From assembly GCA_964525935.1 (NCBI GenBank), contig CAZGJZ010000004.1:310001-374000 (forward strand): a stretch of DNA of 64,000 nt, in the 5' to 3' direction. Made by a program: the position numbers and the translations under genes. The stretch comes from UBA2377 sp964525935. Its GTDB lineage: Bacteria; Verrucomicrobiota; Verrucomicrobiia; Opitutales; Opitutaceae. Under the pieces are notes generated by a model, which saw nothing but the letters and a program-made list of their open reading frames with translations, ran no database searches and had not been told where the DNA came from. This document shows, in pieces, positions 44,460-54,013 of the stretch. The stretch's first letter is position 1; each line of letters opens with the position of its first letter.

Positions 44460-44632
44460 GGCCGCAAAAAGGCGCAAAAGGCGCAAAAAGAGCAAAGGAA
44501 AACAAACGCCGAGGTGCCCGCGAATCACCCGAATTTGGCGAATAAGGAGCGGGGGCGCCCACGGAAAACACGGAATGCACGGAAAAGGGCGCAGAGGTTG
44601 GGCTGTAGCCGGGGGCGGTGACCCGGCTACAA
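44460..44632. repeat. CGCAAAG arms and TGTAGCCGGG hairpin
   Basis: The 229-bp gap before the repeat-protein gene holds a CGCAAAA-rich arm (44460-44498), a CACGGAA-type arm (about 44560-44585) and a perfect hairpin (TGTAGCCGGG 44604-44613, CCCGGCTACA 44622-44631). No promoter was recognised. Confidence 0.75.
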
Positions 44633-44684
44633 CCATCCCTGAAGCGGCTTGTTTTGGGGGCGCCGCCGGGCAGTGTAGGCGGGC

Positions 44685-46000
44685 ATGAAAAAAGCGCTGT
44701 TTTGCGTGATGGCACTGTGGCTGGCGGCAGGGCTGGCGCGGGCTGCGGAATTTGCGAAGGGTGATCGCGTCGAGGCGAAGTCCTATGGCGCGTGGTATAA
44801 GGCGACCATCATCGATACCCGGGCGAATGAGTGGAAGGTCAACTACGATGGCTATAGCTCGGGGTCGGATGAGTGGCTGGGTTTGGACAAACTGCGCCGG
44901 CCGGGCGAAACGCAGGCGATATCATTCCCCAAGCAAAACGGGCCGGTGGTGGTCGGGAAGTGGAAGCTCGGTGATCGCGTCGAAGCGCTGTCCTACAGCT
45001 CGTGGTATCCCGCGACGATTATCGAGGTCGGCGACGCCAAGTGGAAGGTGAACTACGACGGTTATGGCGAGGGCTCCGACGAATGGGTGACGACGGAAAA
45101 GCTCCGCTTGATGCGCACGGCGTCGTGGAAGGTGGGCGACCGCGTGGAGGCGCTTTCCTATGGCAAGTGGTATCCGGCCGAAATCATCAAGACGGAGGAG
45201 GCGCGCTGGATGGTGCACTACGATGGCTACAGCGCGTCGTCAGATGAGTGGCTCAAGATCGACTTTATCCGCGCAGTCGGCGCGAAGAACGATGGCGGCA
45301 CCGACCAGGCGGGCCAGCCGCTGGAGAAAATGGTGTTTCCCGTGAAACCGGCTGGAGCCAAGGCGGGCCTCGAGGGCGCGTTTTTGCGGGTGGAGACTTT
45401 TTACTGGAGCGGGAGTCTCAGCCTCAACAATCAGGGCTGGTTCTTCACGAAGGACGGCCGCTTTAGCCGGGCCCCGGTGGGCGGGTTTAACTTCAAGGAG
45501 TTCGCGACGGCAGCGCCGCGGAAGAGCGACGGCACCTACTGGATCGAGGGCGAAAAATCGTCCTGCAATGGGCCGATGGGTCGCAGGCCACCGAGTATAC
45601 CTTCGAGAAGAAAGGCGACGAACTCGCACTGGGCGGGATCGGTGCGATCCCGGTGAAGGGCTTTAAGCAGGGCTGGCGGCTCGAAGGCGAATATGAGGGC
45701 GGGTCTTCCCTGGGCGGCGGCGCCATCGCGTCGTCGAACACGGTTGTGTTTCGCAAGGACGGGACGTTCAGCCGGGCATCGGTGGCGAGTTTCCGGACGA
45801 CGAGCGACCGCAGCATGGTGTCGGGCGGTTCACAAGGCGAGGCGGCGGGCACCTACGAGTTCGATGGCTACACGCTCACGCTGACGGAGACCAACGCGGC
45901 GCCGCTGAAGTTCACGGTGTTCGCGTTCAGTGATGAGGATGCCGCGGGCCGGCCGCTTTATATTTATCGCGACGGGACGATGATGAAGCGGCGGAAGTGA
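44685..46000 (+). pseudogene. Frameshifted secreted protein with three Tudor/agenet-like repeats
   Basis: A signal peptide (residues 1-21) is followed by three ~52-residue repeats of the pattern W-K-x-G-D-R-V-E-A-x-S-Y-x-x-W-Y-x-A-x-I-I...Y-D-G-Y-x-x-x-S-D-E-W, the shape of Tudor/agenet domains, at about residues 22-75, 92-145 and 147-198. Two related ~100-residue domains follow (each with GxF-LN...FxKDGxFSRA). The first frame runs past an A5 run (45553-45557) into nonsense (GEKSSC). The -1 frame continues the domain exactly (EKIVLQWADGSQATEY) to the stop at 46000. A lost base, a sequencing error or -1 slippage could explain it; the joined product is about 438 residues. Function unknown. Confidence 0.85.
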
Positions 46001-46013
46001 GGACGGCAGGGAA

Positions 46014-46124
46014 GTTGAGAGTTGAAAGTTGAGGGTTGAGAGATCGGTCCTGCGCAACCAACGCGAACGCGGGCCGGATTCGCGGTTGGATTCTGCTCTC
46101 AACTCTCAGCACTCAACTCTCAAC
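46014..46124. repeat. TTGAGAG-type inverted repeat module
   Basis: Two 29-bp arms of GTTGAGAGTTGA-type words (46014-46042 and complement 46096-46124, 25 of 29 matching) around 53 bp, lying between two convergent genes. Confidence 0.85.
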
Positions 46125-46137
46125 GATTCGAGTCCGA

Positions 46138-46575
46138 CTAGGGCGTCCAGCGCATCTGGTAATGTGTGTCGGTCTCGCCGACGACGGCGAAACCGATGCG
46201 CTCGTAGAGGCGGCGGGCGGGATTGACCTTCAGGACCTGGAGGCGGAGCGGGAGTTTTTCGCGGCGCGCCTCGGCGAGCAGGGTGTTCATCACGGCGGTG
46301 CCGAGGCCGCGGTTTTGAAACTCATGGGAAATCATGATGTTGAAGAGCTGGATTTCCTCCGGTGCGCGGCGGAGCGCAATGTAGCCGGCGTCGCGGCCGG
46401 CGAAGACGATGACCTGGACTTCCTGGGCGGAAAAATTCTTCGCGAAGCGGGCCTGCTGATCGGCCTCGTCCCACGCGCCCCAGGTTTTCTCGACGTAGCC
46501 TTTCATGCCGGCCCGCTTCACGGACCAAAGCCAGTCGAGATCGGCATCGGTCGGGGCGCGGAGCGTGTGGGCCAT
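46138..46575 (-). CDS. GNAT-family acetyltransferase
   Basis: Acetyl-CoA-dependent transferase of 145 residues: VFAGRDAGYIALRRAPEEIQLFNIMISHEFQNRGLGTAVMNTLL holds motif A (Q-x-x-G-x-G), and LKVNPARRLYERIGFAVVGETDTHYQM motif B. It starts 2 bp after the proB stop, same strand, so it is co-transcribed. The acceptor is unknown. Confidence 0.9.
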   Translation of the reverse strand: MAHTLRAPTDADLDWLWSVKRAGMKGYVEKTWGAWDEADQQARFAKNFSAQEVQVIVFAGRDAGYIALRRAPEEIQLFNIMISHEFQNRGLGTAVMNTLLAEARREKLPLRLQVLKVNPARRLYERIGFAVVGETDTHYQMRWTP

Positions 46576-46577
46576 GA

Positions 46578-47702
46578 CTACAGCAGCACGAGATCGTTGC
46601 GGTGGACGACTTCGAGGCGCTTGCGCATCGGATACATCGCGGCCAGCGCGGCGCCTTTTTTGCCGGCGATGGCGGGGATGTCGTCGTGACCGAAGGTGGT
46701 TTTGCCGCGGGCGATGACCTCGCCGTCGGGGCCGGCGATGTTGACGATCTCGCCGATGGTGAACGCGCCGAAGGCGTGCGTGACGCCGACGGCGAGCAGG
46801 CTGCGGCCCTCATCGCGGAGGACGGGGACGGCGCATTCGTTGACGTAGATCGTGCTCGTCGGGCGCTGGAAGTAGGCGAGCCAGCGTTTCTTCGCCTCGA
46901 GCGGGAGGCCGCTGGGGACGAAGAACGTGCCGGGGCCGCCGCCGGCGAGGAGGCGCGGGAGGATGTCGGGCTCGGCGCCGCTGGCGATGAACACGCCGCA
47001 GCCGGCGCGCGTAGCGAGCTTGGCGGCGGTGATCTTGGAAATCATGCCGCCGGTTGCGGTCTCGCTCGTGGTGCCGCCGGCCATGGCCTCGATCTCGGGC
47101 GTGATTTTCTCCACGACGGGCACGATCTGCTTCGTGCCCTTCAGGTCGATCAGGCCGGGGGCGGTGGAGAGGATGAAAAGATACTGCGCGTGCGTGAAGC
47201 TGGCGACCATCGCGGAGAGCGTGTCGTTGTCGCCGAACTTGAGCATGGCCTGGATTTCGGCGGCGCTGACGGTGTCGTTCTCGTTGATGACGGGGATGGT
47301 GCCGTAGGCGATGAGCTCCTCGAGCGTCTTGGCGACGCTGAGGTAGCGGTCGCGGCTGCGGAGGTCCTCGTGCGTGAGGAGAATCTGCGCGACGGTGAGG
47401 CGGTGCGGCGTGAAACCGGCCTGCCACGTCTGCATGAGGAGGCTCTGGCCGACGGCGGCGCAGGCTTGTTTTTTCGCGACCTCGGCGGGACGTTTTTTCA
47501 GGCCGAGGCGGCCCATGCCGAGGCCGACGGCGCCGGAGGAAACGACGATGACCTCGGTGCCCTGCGCGCGGAGCGCGGCGATCTGCGCGCAGACGGCGGC
47601 GATGCGGGCGGTGTCGAGCTGGCCGATGCCGGACGTGAGCACGCCGGTGCCGAGCTTGACGACGACGCGGCGGGGAACGGTTTTTTTGAGCGAAGAGGAC
47701 AC
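46578..47702 (-). CDS. proB: Glutamate 5-kinase
   Basis: Phosphorylates glutamate in the first step of proline synthesis. The 374-residue protein has the amino-acid-kinase domain (VVKLGTGVLTSG; VSSGAVGLGMGRL; PVINENDTVSAAEI; FGDNDTLSAMVA; GGMISKITAAKLATRAGCGVFIASG) and a C-terminal PUA domain (GRSLLAVGVTHAFGAFTIGEIVNIAGPDGEVIARG). proA is not adjacent. It follows frr with 77 bp between. Confidence 0.95.
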   Translation of the reverse strand: MSSSLKKTVPRRVVVKLGTGVLTSGIGQLDTARIAAVCAQIAALRAQGTEVIVVSSGAVGLGMGRLGLKKRPAEVAKKQACAAVGQSLLMQTWQAGFTPHRLTVAQILLTHEDLRSRDRYLSVAKTLEELIAYGTIPVINENDTVSAAEIQAMLKFGDNDTLSAMVASFTHAQYLFILSTAPGLIDLKGTKQIVPVVEKITPEIEAMAGGTTSETATGGMISKITAAKLATRAGCGVFIASGAEPDILPRLLAGGGPGTFFVPSGLPLEAKKRWLAYFQRPTSTIYVNECAVPVLRDEGRSLLAVGVTHAFGAFTIGEIVNIAGPDGEVIARGKTTFGHDDIPAIAGKKGAALAAMYPMRKRLEVVHRNDLVLL

Positions 47703-47779
47703 AGGAAAATCCAGCGAAGCCGGAGGGTGGGAGACCGCAATGCTTCTCTGTGTCTTCGGCCGGATCGCTGAGCGCGAAC

Positions 47780-48325
47780 TCAGACCGTCAACAGATCCTT
47801 CTCCTTGTGGGCGAGGTGGGTGGCGATCTCGGCGATGGCCTTGTCGGTCGCGGTCTGGATGTCCTTTTCGAGACGCTTGGCTTCGTCCTCGGGGAGCTTA
47901 GCCTTCTTGACGGCCTCGAGGATGTCGCGGCGGACGTTGCGCACGTGGACGCGGCCTTCCTCGGCGAGCCGGTTGGCGGTCTTGACGAATTCCTGGCGGC
48001 GCTCGCGGCTCATCTCGGGGAGCGGGATGCGGATGAGCTTGCCGTCCGGGACGGGGTTGAAGCCGAGGTTGGCTTCCTGGATGCCCTTGATGATGGATTT
48101 GATGAGGCTGGCATCCCACGGCTGGATCTGGAGGAGGCGGGCGTCGGGCGTGGAGATGGCGGCGCACTGCTTGAGGGGCGTCATCGAGCCGTAGGCCTCG
48201 ACCATGACGGTCTCGACCATCGCGGGCGTGGCCTTGCCGGTGTGGATCGAGCTGAACTCGTGGAGCGTGTAGTCCACGGTCTTTTTCAGCTTGGCCTGCA
48301 TGTCGGTGAGGAAGGGGGAGCTCAT
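47780..48325 (-). CDS. frr: Ribosome recycling factor
   Basis: Splits post-termination ribosomes with EF-G. The 181-residue protein has MQAKLKKTVDYTLHEFSSIHTGKATPAMVE, ISTPDARLLQIQPWDASLIKSIIKGIQEANLG and IRIPLPEMSRERRQEFVKTANRLAEEGRVHVRNVRRD, all typical. It lies downstream of pyrH, the usual order; a repeat module fills the gap. Confidence 0.97.
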   Translation of the reverse strand: MSSPFLTDMQAKLKKTVDYTLHEFSSIHTGKATPAMVETVMVEAYGSMTPLKQCAAISTPDARLLQIQPWDASLIKSIIKGIQEANLGFNPVPDGKLIRIPLPEMSRERRQEFVKTANRLAEEGRVHVRNVRRDILEAVKKAKLPEDEAKRLEKDIQTATDKAIAEIATHLAHKEKDLLTV

Positions 48326-48327
48326 GG

Positions 48328-48360
48328 GATTTTCGATTTTGGAATTCTGATTTTCGATTT
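48328..48360. repeat. GATTTTCGATTTT-type repeat
   Basis: A 33-bp AT-rich tract with GATTTTCGATTT words at both ends in the pyrH-frr gap, just upstream of the frr start. Confidence 0.75.
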
Positions 48361-48394
48361 GGTCCGCGGATGGGCGGTGCGCAGGTGTAGTGGC

Positions 48395-49135
48395 TCAGCT
48401 GTGGACCAAGGTTCCGATCTTTTCGCCGAGGACGGCCTTGCGGATGGCGTGCTCGTCGTTGAGGTCGAACACGAGGATCGGCACGTTGTTGTCGAGGCAG
48501 AGCGAGAACGCGGTCGAGTCCATGACGTTGAGGCGCTGCTTGAGGGCGTCGATGAACGTGAGGTGGTCGTATTTGACGGCGTCGGGGAATTTCTTCGGGT
48601 CCTTGTCGTAGATGCCGTCGACCTTGGTGGCCTTCATGATGATATCGGCGTGCATCTCGCTTGCACGCAGGGCGGCGGTGGTGTCGGTGGAGAAATACGG
48701 GTTGCCCGTGCCGGCGACGAAGATGACGACGCGACCCTTCTCGAGGTGGCGCATGGCGCGGCGCATGATGAACGGCTCGGCGATCTGGTTCATCGGGATG
48801 GCGGATTGCACGCGGGTGCTGACGCCCATCTTTTCGAGGCAGTCCATGATCGCGAGGCCGTTGATCACGGTGGCGAGCATGCCCATGTAGTCGCCGGTGG
48901 TGCGATCGACGCCGCGCTTGGCGCCGTTGAGGCCGCGGAAGATGTTGCCGCCGCCGATGACGACGCACACCTGCACGCCGAGATCGTGGATTTCCTTCAC
49001 CTGGGTGCAGGTTTTTTCGAGCGTGGCGGCGTCGATGGGATCGCCGGATTTACCGCCGCGAAGAACTTCGCCGCTGAGCTTCAGAACGATGCTCTTGTAT
49101 TTGACACGAGGGTCGACCGTGGTGCTGGCATGCAT
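48395..49135 (-). CDS. pyrH: UMP kinase
   Basis: Makes UDP from UMP. The 246-residue protein has KSIVLKLSGEVLRGG, VCVVIGGGNIFRGLNG, DYMGMLATVINGLAIMDCLE, VIFVAGTGNPYFSTDTTAALRA and KVDGIYDKDPKKFPDAV. The ATG at 49135 (MHASTTVDPRVKYKS) fits the usual N-terminus; the upstream in-frame start adds an unconserved stretch. Transcribed toward frr. Confidence 0.97.
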   Translation of the reverse strand: MHASTTVDPRVKYKSIVLKLSGEVLRGGKSGDPIDAATLEKTCTQVKEIHDLGVQVCVVIGGGNIFRGLNGAKRGVDRTTGDYMGMLATVINGLAIMDCLEKMGVSTRVQSAIPMNQIAEPFIMRRAMRHLEKGRVVIFVAGTGNPYFSTDTTAALRASEMHADIIMKATKVDGIYDKDPKKFPDAVKYDHLTFIDALKQRLNVMDSTAFSLCLDNNVPILVFDLNDEHAIRKAVLGEKIGTLVHS

Positions 49136-49230
49136 GACGGAGAGGAAACGGGACGGCAAAATCCGCGTCAATTCCCGAGATGGTCATCCGCGCCGCTCCG
49201 AGTGAAAATAAGGTGCGTTTGGCATGCGAC

Positions 49231-51984
49231 TTAGGTCAGTCGCAGGGTGAAAATCTCCTTCGCCCTGAGGGAAAGTGGGACGCGACCTTGGGTGATGCGG
49301 ATGGTTTCGCGGGCATTGCCCTCGCAATCGATGCGTTCGGCCTGGGTGGGCGCGGCGCTGGCTCCCGTCAGCGGGCCGGTGAGGGCGACTTTGGCGGTGA
49401 CGGCTTTGAGGTGCGGGTTGAACAGCCGCAGCTCCCACGCGGCGCCGACCTGGCGCAGGCTGGTGGTGATGACGGGGCCGTCGACGCGCAGAAAACCGGC
49501 GGTCGCGGGCACGGGGCGGGCGGAGGCGACGCGGAAGATCGCAACATCGGCGGCGCGCAGTTGGACGGAGCGCAGGCCGGCGGCGAGGTGCTGGCCGAGT
49601 TCGCCCAGCGCGGTGCGGTCGGGTGCGCCGGCGAGCGGCACGAGGGCGTAGCGGAAGGTGAGCGGACCGCGCACCTGGCCGCCGGGCTCGCCATCGGTGA
49701 AGACGGTGCGACGAAAACCGCGGAAGAGCGTGAGCGCGATGGGCCGGCCGGGCAGGTCGCGGACGGCAGTCTCGAGTTGCGCGCCATCGGCGACGACGGC
49801 GAGGCCATGCTTGGCGTCGTGGACCGCGGTCCAGCTTTGCTGCGGTTTGGTTTCCACCTCGAGTTCGCGGTAGTCGTGATTGTCGGTGCGCAACGCGATG
49901 GGGCGCTCGACGACGTCGAAGGGCGTGTCGGCGAGATAGGTTTTCGTCGTCGTGCCGCTGGGGAGGAGGACGCGCACGCGGTGGTCGTCGACGGTGTTGT
50001 GCACGGTGGTCGTGACTTCGAGGTGGCGCTGGCCGGGACGGAGGCTGATGAGGCTGTCGATGACGAGTTCGGCGAAGCGATCCGAGCGCGTCATGCTGTC
50101 GAAGCGGAACTCCGCCGGCACGTGCATGGTGGTGCGGATGCGAAACGTGGTGAGGAGCGGGCCGTTGTGGACGAGGGCGACATCGGCGCGGCTGGCGGTG
50201 GAGGCGAAGACCTGGTCGTTGACCGCGACGCCATGATACCAGCCGTCGCCGATGTCGGCGCCATCCTCGAAGGTGAGGAGGTCGCGATAAACGCGGCCGG
50301 TCGCGCGGTCGGTGAGCGTGAGCGTGCCGTTGGCCTCGATCTGGATGGCGAGGTGCTCGTTGGCCATGGCGCGTTCGCTCGTGGCGAAACCGGGAATCTC
50401 CGGGTAGCGGGTGGGGCGGCCAGCGGTGACGGCGCGTGCGGTGAGCGTGGTGTAGCCGAGCGCGGGGATGGCGAGGTGGACGGCGACCTTGATGTGGTGG
50501 CTGTTGACTCCCTCGGGGAACTTCATCTCGCGGATGCGGGCGCGCGTGCGGTTCATCGTTTGCGCGAGGCGCTGATAGGGTAGCTCGCGGCCGTCGGCGT
50601 CGTGCAGGAGGAAACCGGGCTTGGGCTCGAAGCCGAAGAACTCGTTGAACACCGGCCACGTCGTGGGGATTTCGAGCGTGAGCTCAGTGACGCTGTCGAA
50701 GTCGCGGGGCAGGGGATTGAAGACGGTGACGCGCAGCTCGTCGTCCTTCAACTCGCCCGCGACGCTCGCGGCGAGACGGCTGGTGACGTCGAGCGTGAGC
50801 TTTTCAGCGATGCTCCGGCACTGGTCGAAGCGATACTCCATGTCCTTGTGCACCTGGTCGACGCTGCAGCCGTCGATCGAGTCGTGGGCGTGATTTTGGA
50901 GGAGCTGCCGCCAAGCGAGATCGAGGAAACCGGGCGCGGTGGCGTGGCCGAGAGCGGAGTGCGCGAACGCCGCGAACGGCTCGGCCCACTGGCAGAGCAG
51001 CGTCTGGCAGCGGCTGTTGGCCTGCTTGAGGCCGATGCGGCTGGAGAGCACGCCCGGGATGACCCACTGCATGCACGAATCAAACGGATCCTTGCCCCAC
51101 ACGGCGCGGCCGGGATCGCGGATTTCGCCGGCGAGTTTTTCGGTGATGTGGCTGCGCTGGGCGACGAGTTCGTGCACGTAGTCGTCGAGCGAAGAGTTAA
51201 CCAGTTCGTATTTTTTGCTCTTCGCGAGTGCAGTGCGGATGGCGGCGTAGCGGCGCGGGTTCCATTCCTGATGGTCGCAGGAGTCGTGAAGCAGAATGTC
51301 GTCCACGTCGGTGGCGGCGGCTTCCTCGTCGAGGAATTTTTCGAGCAGGCGTTTGAACTCCGCCGGATCGTCCTCGATGACACGCTCGTATTCGTGCGAA
51401 CGGCCGACATGGACCTGAAATGTGCCGTAACCTTGCTTGCCGAATTTGTGGCAGGCCAGCTCGGTGCCGTCAGCGCCGCGCCACAGGAAGTTGCGCTTCG
51501 TGTCGTGGTTGATGCCGCGCCAGAGGATCACGGCCGTGACGCCGCACTCGGCGAAAATCTGCGGGAGCTGGCTGTTGTGACCGAACATGTCGGGCACGTA
51601 GCCGGCGCTGGCGGGCTCGGCGCCGAGGGCATGGGCCTGCGCGCGACCGAGGATCAGGTTGCGGATGATCGCCTCGCCCGAGACGGTGAACTCGTCGGGC
51701 ATCGAATACCATGGCCCGATGGCGAGCCTGCCCTCGCGGGCGAGTTTTTCAATCTGCGCGCGGCGGTCGGGGCGGATTTCCAGATAATCCTCGGTGAGGA
51801 TCGACTGGCCGTCGGTTTGGAACGGACCCGGCATGGTGCCGTCCTCGAGTGCGGCGGTCACGCGGTCCATCAGGCGCACGAGTGCGAAACGGAAACCCTG
51901 GAAAGGCGTGTGCCACTCGCGATCCCAGTGGGTGCTCGGGACGTAGTGAACGCGGCGTTTCTTCTGCGGGCGGGACGTGGACAT
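49231..51984 (-). CDS. Glycoside hydrolase family 38 alpha-mannosidase
   Basis: The 917-residue enzyme has the GH38 layout: YVPSTHWDREWHTPFQGFR (zinc His/Asp), YVPDMFGHNSQLPQIF with the catalytic Asp, HDSCDHQEW (zinc His), the middle three-helix domain (LLQNHAHDSIDGCSVDQVHKDMEYRFDQC with a zinc-binding HDSIDG) and long beta-sandwich domains. No signal peptide, so it trims mannose from imported or intracellular glycans. It follows the heparinase-like gene by 53 bp, which suggests one polysaccharide-utilisation operon. Confidence 0.95.
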   Translation of the reverse strand: MSTSRPQKKRRVHYVPSTHWDREWHTPFQGFRFALVRLMDRVTAALEDGTMPGPFQTDGQSILTEDYLEIRPDRRAQIEKLAREGRLAIGPWYSMPDEFTVSGEAIIRNLILGRAQAHALGAEPASAGYVPDMFGHNSQLPQIFAECGVTAVILWRGINHDTKRNFLWRGADGTELACHKFGKQGYGTFQVHVGRSHEYERVIEDDPAEFKRLLEKFLDEEAAATDVDDILLHDSCDHQEWNPRRYAAIRTALAKSKKYELVNSSLDDYVHELVAQRSHITEKLAGEIRDPGRAVWGKDPFDSCMQWVIPGVLSSRIGLKQANSRCQTLLCQWAEPFAAFAHSALGHATAPGFLDLAWRQLLQNHAHDSIDGCSVDQVHKDMEYRFDQCRSIAEKLTLDVTSRLAASVAGELKDDELRVTVFNPLPRDFDSVTELTLEIPTTWPVFNEFFGFEPKPGFLLHDADGRELPYQRLAQTMNRTRARIREMKFPEGVNSHHIKVAVHLAIPALGYTTLTARAVTAGRPTRYPEIPGFATSERAMANEHLAIQIEANGTLTLTDRATGRVYRDLLTFEDGADIGDGWYHGVAVNDQVFASTASRADVALVHNGPLLTTFRIRTTMHVPAEFRFDSMTRSDRFAELVIDSLISLRPGQRHLEVTTTVHNTVDDHRVRVLLPSGTTTKTYLADTPFDVVERPIALRTDNHDYRELEVETKPQQSWTAVHDAKHGLAVVADGAQLETAVRDLPGRPIALTLFRGFRRTVFTDGEPGGQVRGPLTFRYALVPLAGAPDRTALGELGQHLAAGLRSVQLRAADVAIFRVASARPVPATAGFLRVDGPVITTSLRQVGAAWELRLFNPHLKAVTAKVALTGPLTGASAAPTQAERIDCEGNARETIRITQGRVPLSLRAKEIFTLRLT

Positions 51985-51999
51985 GGGGTGGGAGTAAGT

Positions 52000-52026
52000 T
52001 TAGAGTTGAGGGATGAGAGTTGAGAG
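52000..52026. repeat. TTGAGAG-type single arm
   Basis: AGAGTTGAGGGATGAGAG and following bases between the heparinase-like and GH38 genes, a single copy without a near partner. Confidence 0.55.
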
Positions 52027-52037
52027 CGACTTTTAGT

Positions 52038-53966
52038 CTACTGTAGCGCGGTGACGCGGAATTCGCGGCGGGCGGCGGCGGTGACCGCGCGTTCCGTGAG
52101 GCGGACGCGGAAAATCTGGTCGCCCCAGTTGGCCTTCAACCACGGGTCCGTCACTTCGACCGTATCGACCACCGCTTCGAGCGCAGCGGCATCATACGCG
52201 AGCACGGCCCCGCGGCTGGCGGCGGCGTCCGCGCCGGGAAAGGCGCCGAGACGCACTTGTCCGGGCGTGGATAAATCCACGGGTCGGGTCGTCATGAAAT
52301 TAAACGCGGTGGGCACGCTGGTGCCGCTGAGCGCGTAGTCGTCGGTTACGAGCAAGGCTTTGGCGTTCGCGCTGCGCTCGAGCCGGACGGTGCGTGTCCA
52401 GGCCTTGATGCCGGCGGCCTGCGGCCAGGCGTCGGTGAGGTCGAGTTGGAGCGAGGCGGATTCATCCGACGCGGCGTGATGCGCGCTGCGGGCAGCGAAT
52501 TGCCGGCCGTGGATTTGCTGCTGACCGTTCACCGTGGGGAGATTGTGCCACTGCGATTGCATCGTCCAAATCTCGTAGCGCTGCGGGCTGAAGGTTTTCG
52601 CGGTGTAGATCTCGACGCCGACGTCGATCAGCAGCGGTTGCCCGTCGAGGCAGGCGAGAAAGGCGCCGCAGTCGTTTTGGTTGTGGCCACTCTCGTCGTT
52701 GTGTCCGCCCTTGGCGGCGACGAAGAAGCCCCGGTCGCTGCCGGCCGCGTCGCGGGCGATCATTACCTGCAGAGCGGGCAGCCACGCGTCACGCTGCAAG
52801 GGCGCGGTGAGCGGGGTGCGGCGAACTTCCTCCTCTAGCCAAAGTCCGGGCAGCACGCGACCCAGCGAGCCGCTGATGGTGGCGGGGCGCTGCTGGTGCA
52901 CCCAGGCGCCGAAAGCCGCGAGCGCAGGATCGGCGATGCGCCGGCCATAGCGATGCACCACCATGCCTTCGACGCCGGGACGCGCCGGGGCGTCGGCAAA
53001 GTTAACATACCACGGGCCACTGGCGTGCGTAAGCATGACGAAGCGGCCCATGTCACGGATGAGCGGCTCGGTGTAGAGGTTGACCTGACCGGCGGTGGCC
53101 GCGTGCAGGAGTTCGAGGCAATCGAAGAGACTGCCGGCGGCGCGGCCCCAATACGCCGGACCTTCGTCGCAACCGCCATCGGCCGGGTTGTAATCGATGA
53201 AGGTGTCGAGGATGCGCATGACCTTGTGCACGGCGCGCGTGCGGCGGTCGGCGTCGGCCTCGAGGAGCAGCGCGCAAGCGAGCCAGTTGGAGCAGCACCA
53301 CGGGTTCCAGTTGTTCACGTGCCGGCCGTCGCGGTGCCAGCCCATCCACCAGAAGTCATCGCGGTCGAGGCAGGGCGTGAGCACACGGCGGTCGATCTCG
53401 AGCACGATGCGCTCGCGGATCATCGGGTGCACGCTGTCGAGTTTCTCGCCTAGCAGGTAGTGCGTCCACGCCAGCAACGCAGCGGTTTCACCCACGCCGA
53501 GATCGACGATGGGCTCGGCGATATCGGGCAGGCCGGAGCCACGCTTTTGCATGAAGAGATGCGCGGCGCCGCCCCAGTAGGTTTCCTCGCAGATGGTCCA
53601 CGCACCGTCGGCGATGGCATCAAGAAAGCGCCCGCGATTCTCCGCGCATTCGGCGAGGACGAACGCTGTCAACCGCGCGCGACGCTTGGCGTGCGGCGCC
53701 TCGTAGTCCGTGCGATTGCCCGTGCGCACATAGCCGAGCAGGACGGAGGCGCGGAGGGATTCCCAAGGCTGCCCCAACTCGCGCTCGCCAGCGGCGATGA
53801 TTTCCGTGCGCAGGGCAGGAGAGAGCTTTTCCCAAGCCGCGCGATCCGCGAGCGTGGGGTAGGGGCGGAACGCGGCGCGATCCAGCAGCAGGCGGTGAAG
53901 GCTCGTGCCGTCGTGACGGCGGTTGAGCAGGGCGAGGGGACGGGGAGCGAGGCCGGGATGGGACAT
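52038..53966 (-). CDS. Heparinase II/III-like polysaccharide lyase
   Basis: The 642-residue protein has an alpha/alpha barrel half (residues about 60-370: FDCLELLHAATAGQVNL; NNWNPWCCSNWLACALLLEADAD) and a beta-sandwich half with the family signature GGHNDESGHNQNDCGAFL, where the metal His lies. No signal peptide is visible. Likely acts on uronic-acid-containing oligosaccharides, with the GH38 enzyme next to it. Exact substrate unknown. Confidence 0.85.
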   Translation of the reverse strand: MSHPGLAPRPLALLNRRHDGTSLHRLLLDRAAFRPYPTLADRAAWEKLSPALRTEIIAAGERELGQPWESLRASVLLGYVRTGNRTDYEAPHAKRRARLTAFVLAECAENRGRFLDAIADGAWTICEETYWGGAAHLFMQKRGSGLPDIAEPIVDLGVGETAALLAWTHYLLGEKLDSVHPMIRERIVLEIDRRVLTPCLDRDDFWWMGWHRDGRHVNNWNPWCCSNWLACALLLEADADRRTRAVHKVMRILDTFIDYNPADGGCDEGPAYWGRAAGSLFDCLELLHAATAGQVNLYTEPLIRDMGRFVMLTHASGPWYVNFADAPARPGVEGMVVHRYGRRIADPALAAFGAWVHQQRPATISGSLGRVLPGLWLEEEVRRTPLTAPLQRDAWLPALQVMIARDAAGSDRGFFVAAKGGHNDESGHNQNDCGAFLACLDGQPLLIDVGVEIYTAKTFSPQRYEIWTMQSQWHNLPTVNGQQQIHGRQFAARSAHHAASDESASLQLDLTDAWPQAAGIKAWTRTVRLERSANAKALLVTDDYALSGTSVPTAFNFMTTRPVDLSTPGQVRLGAFPGADAAASRGAVLAYDAAALEAVVDTVEVTDPWLKANWGDQIFRVRLTERAVTAAARREFRVTALQ

Positions 53967-54013
53967 GAAAGAAGCGGTCGAATAAGTGAAAATCGTCAGA
54001 CCCTGAGGTTCTC

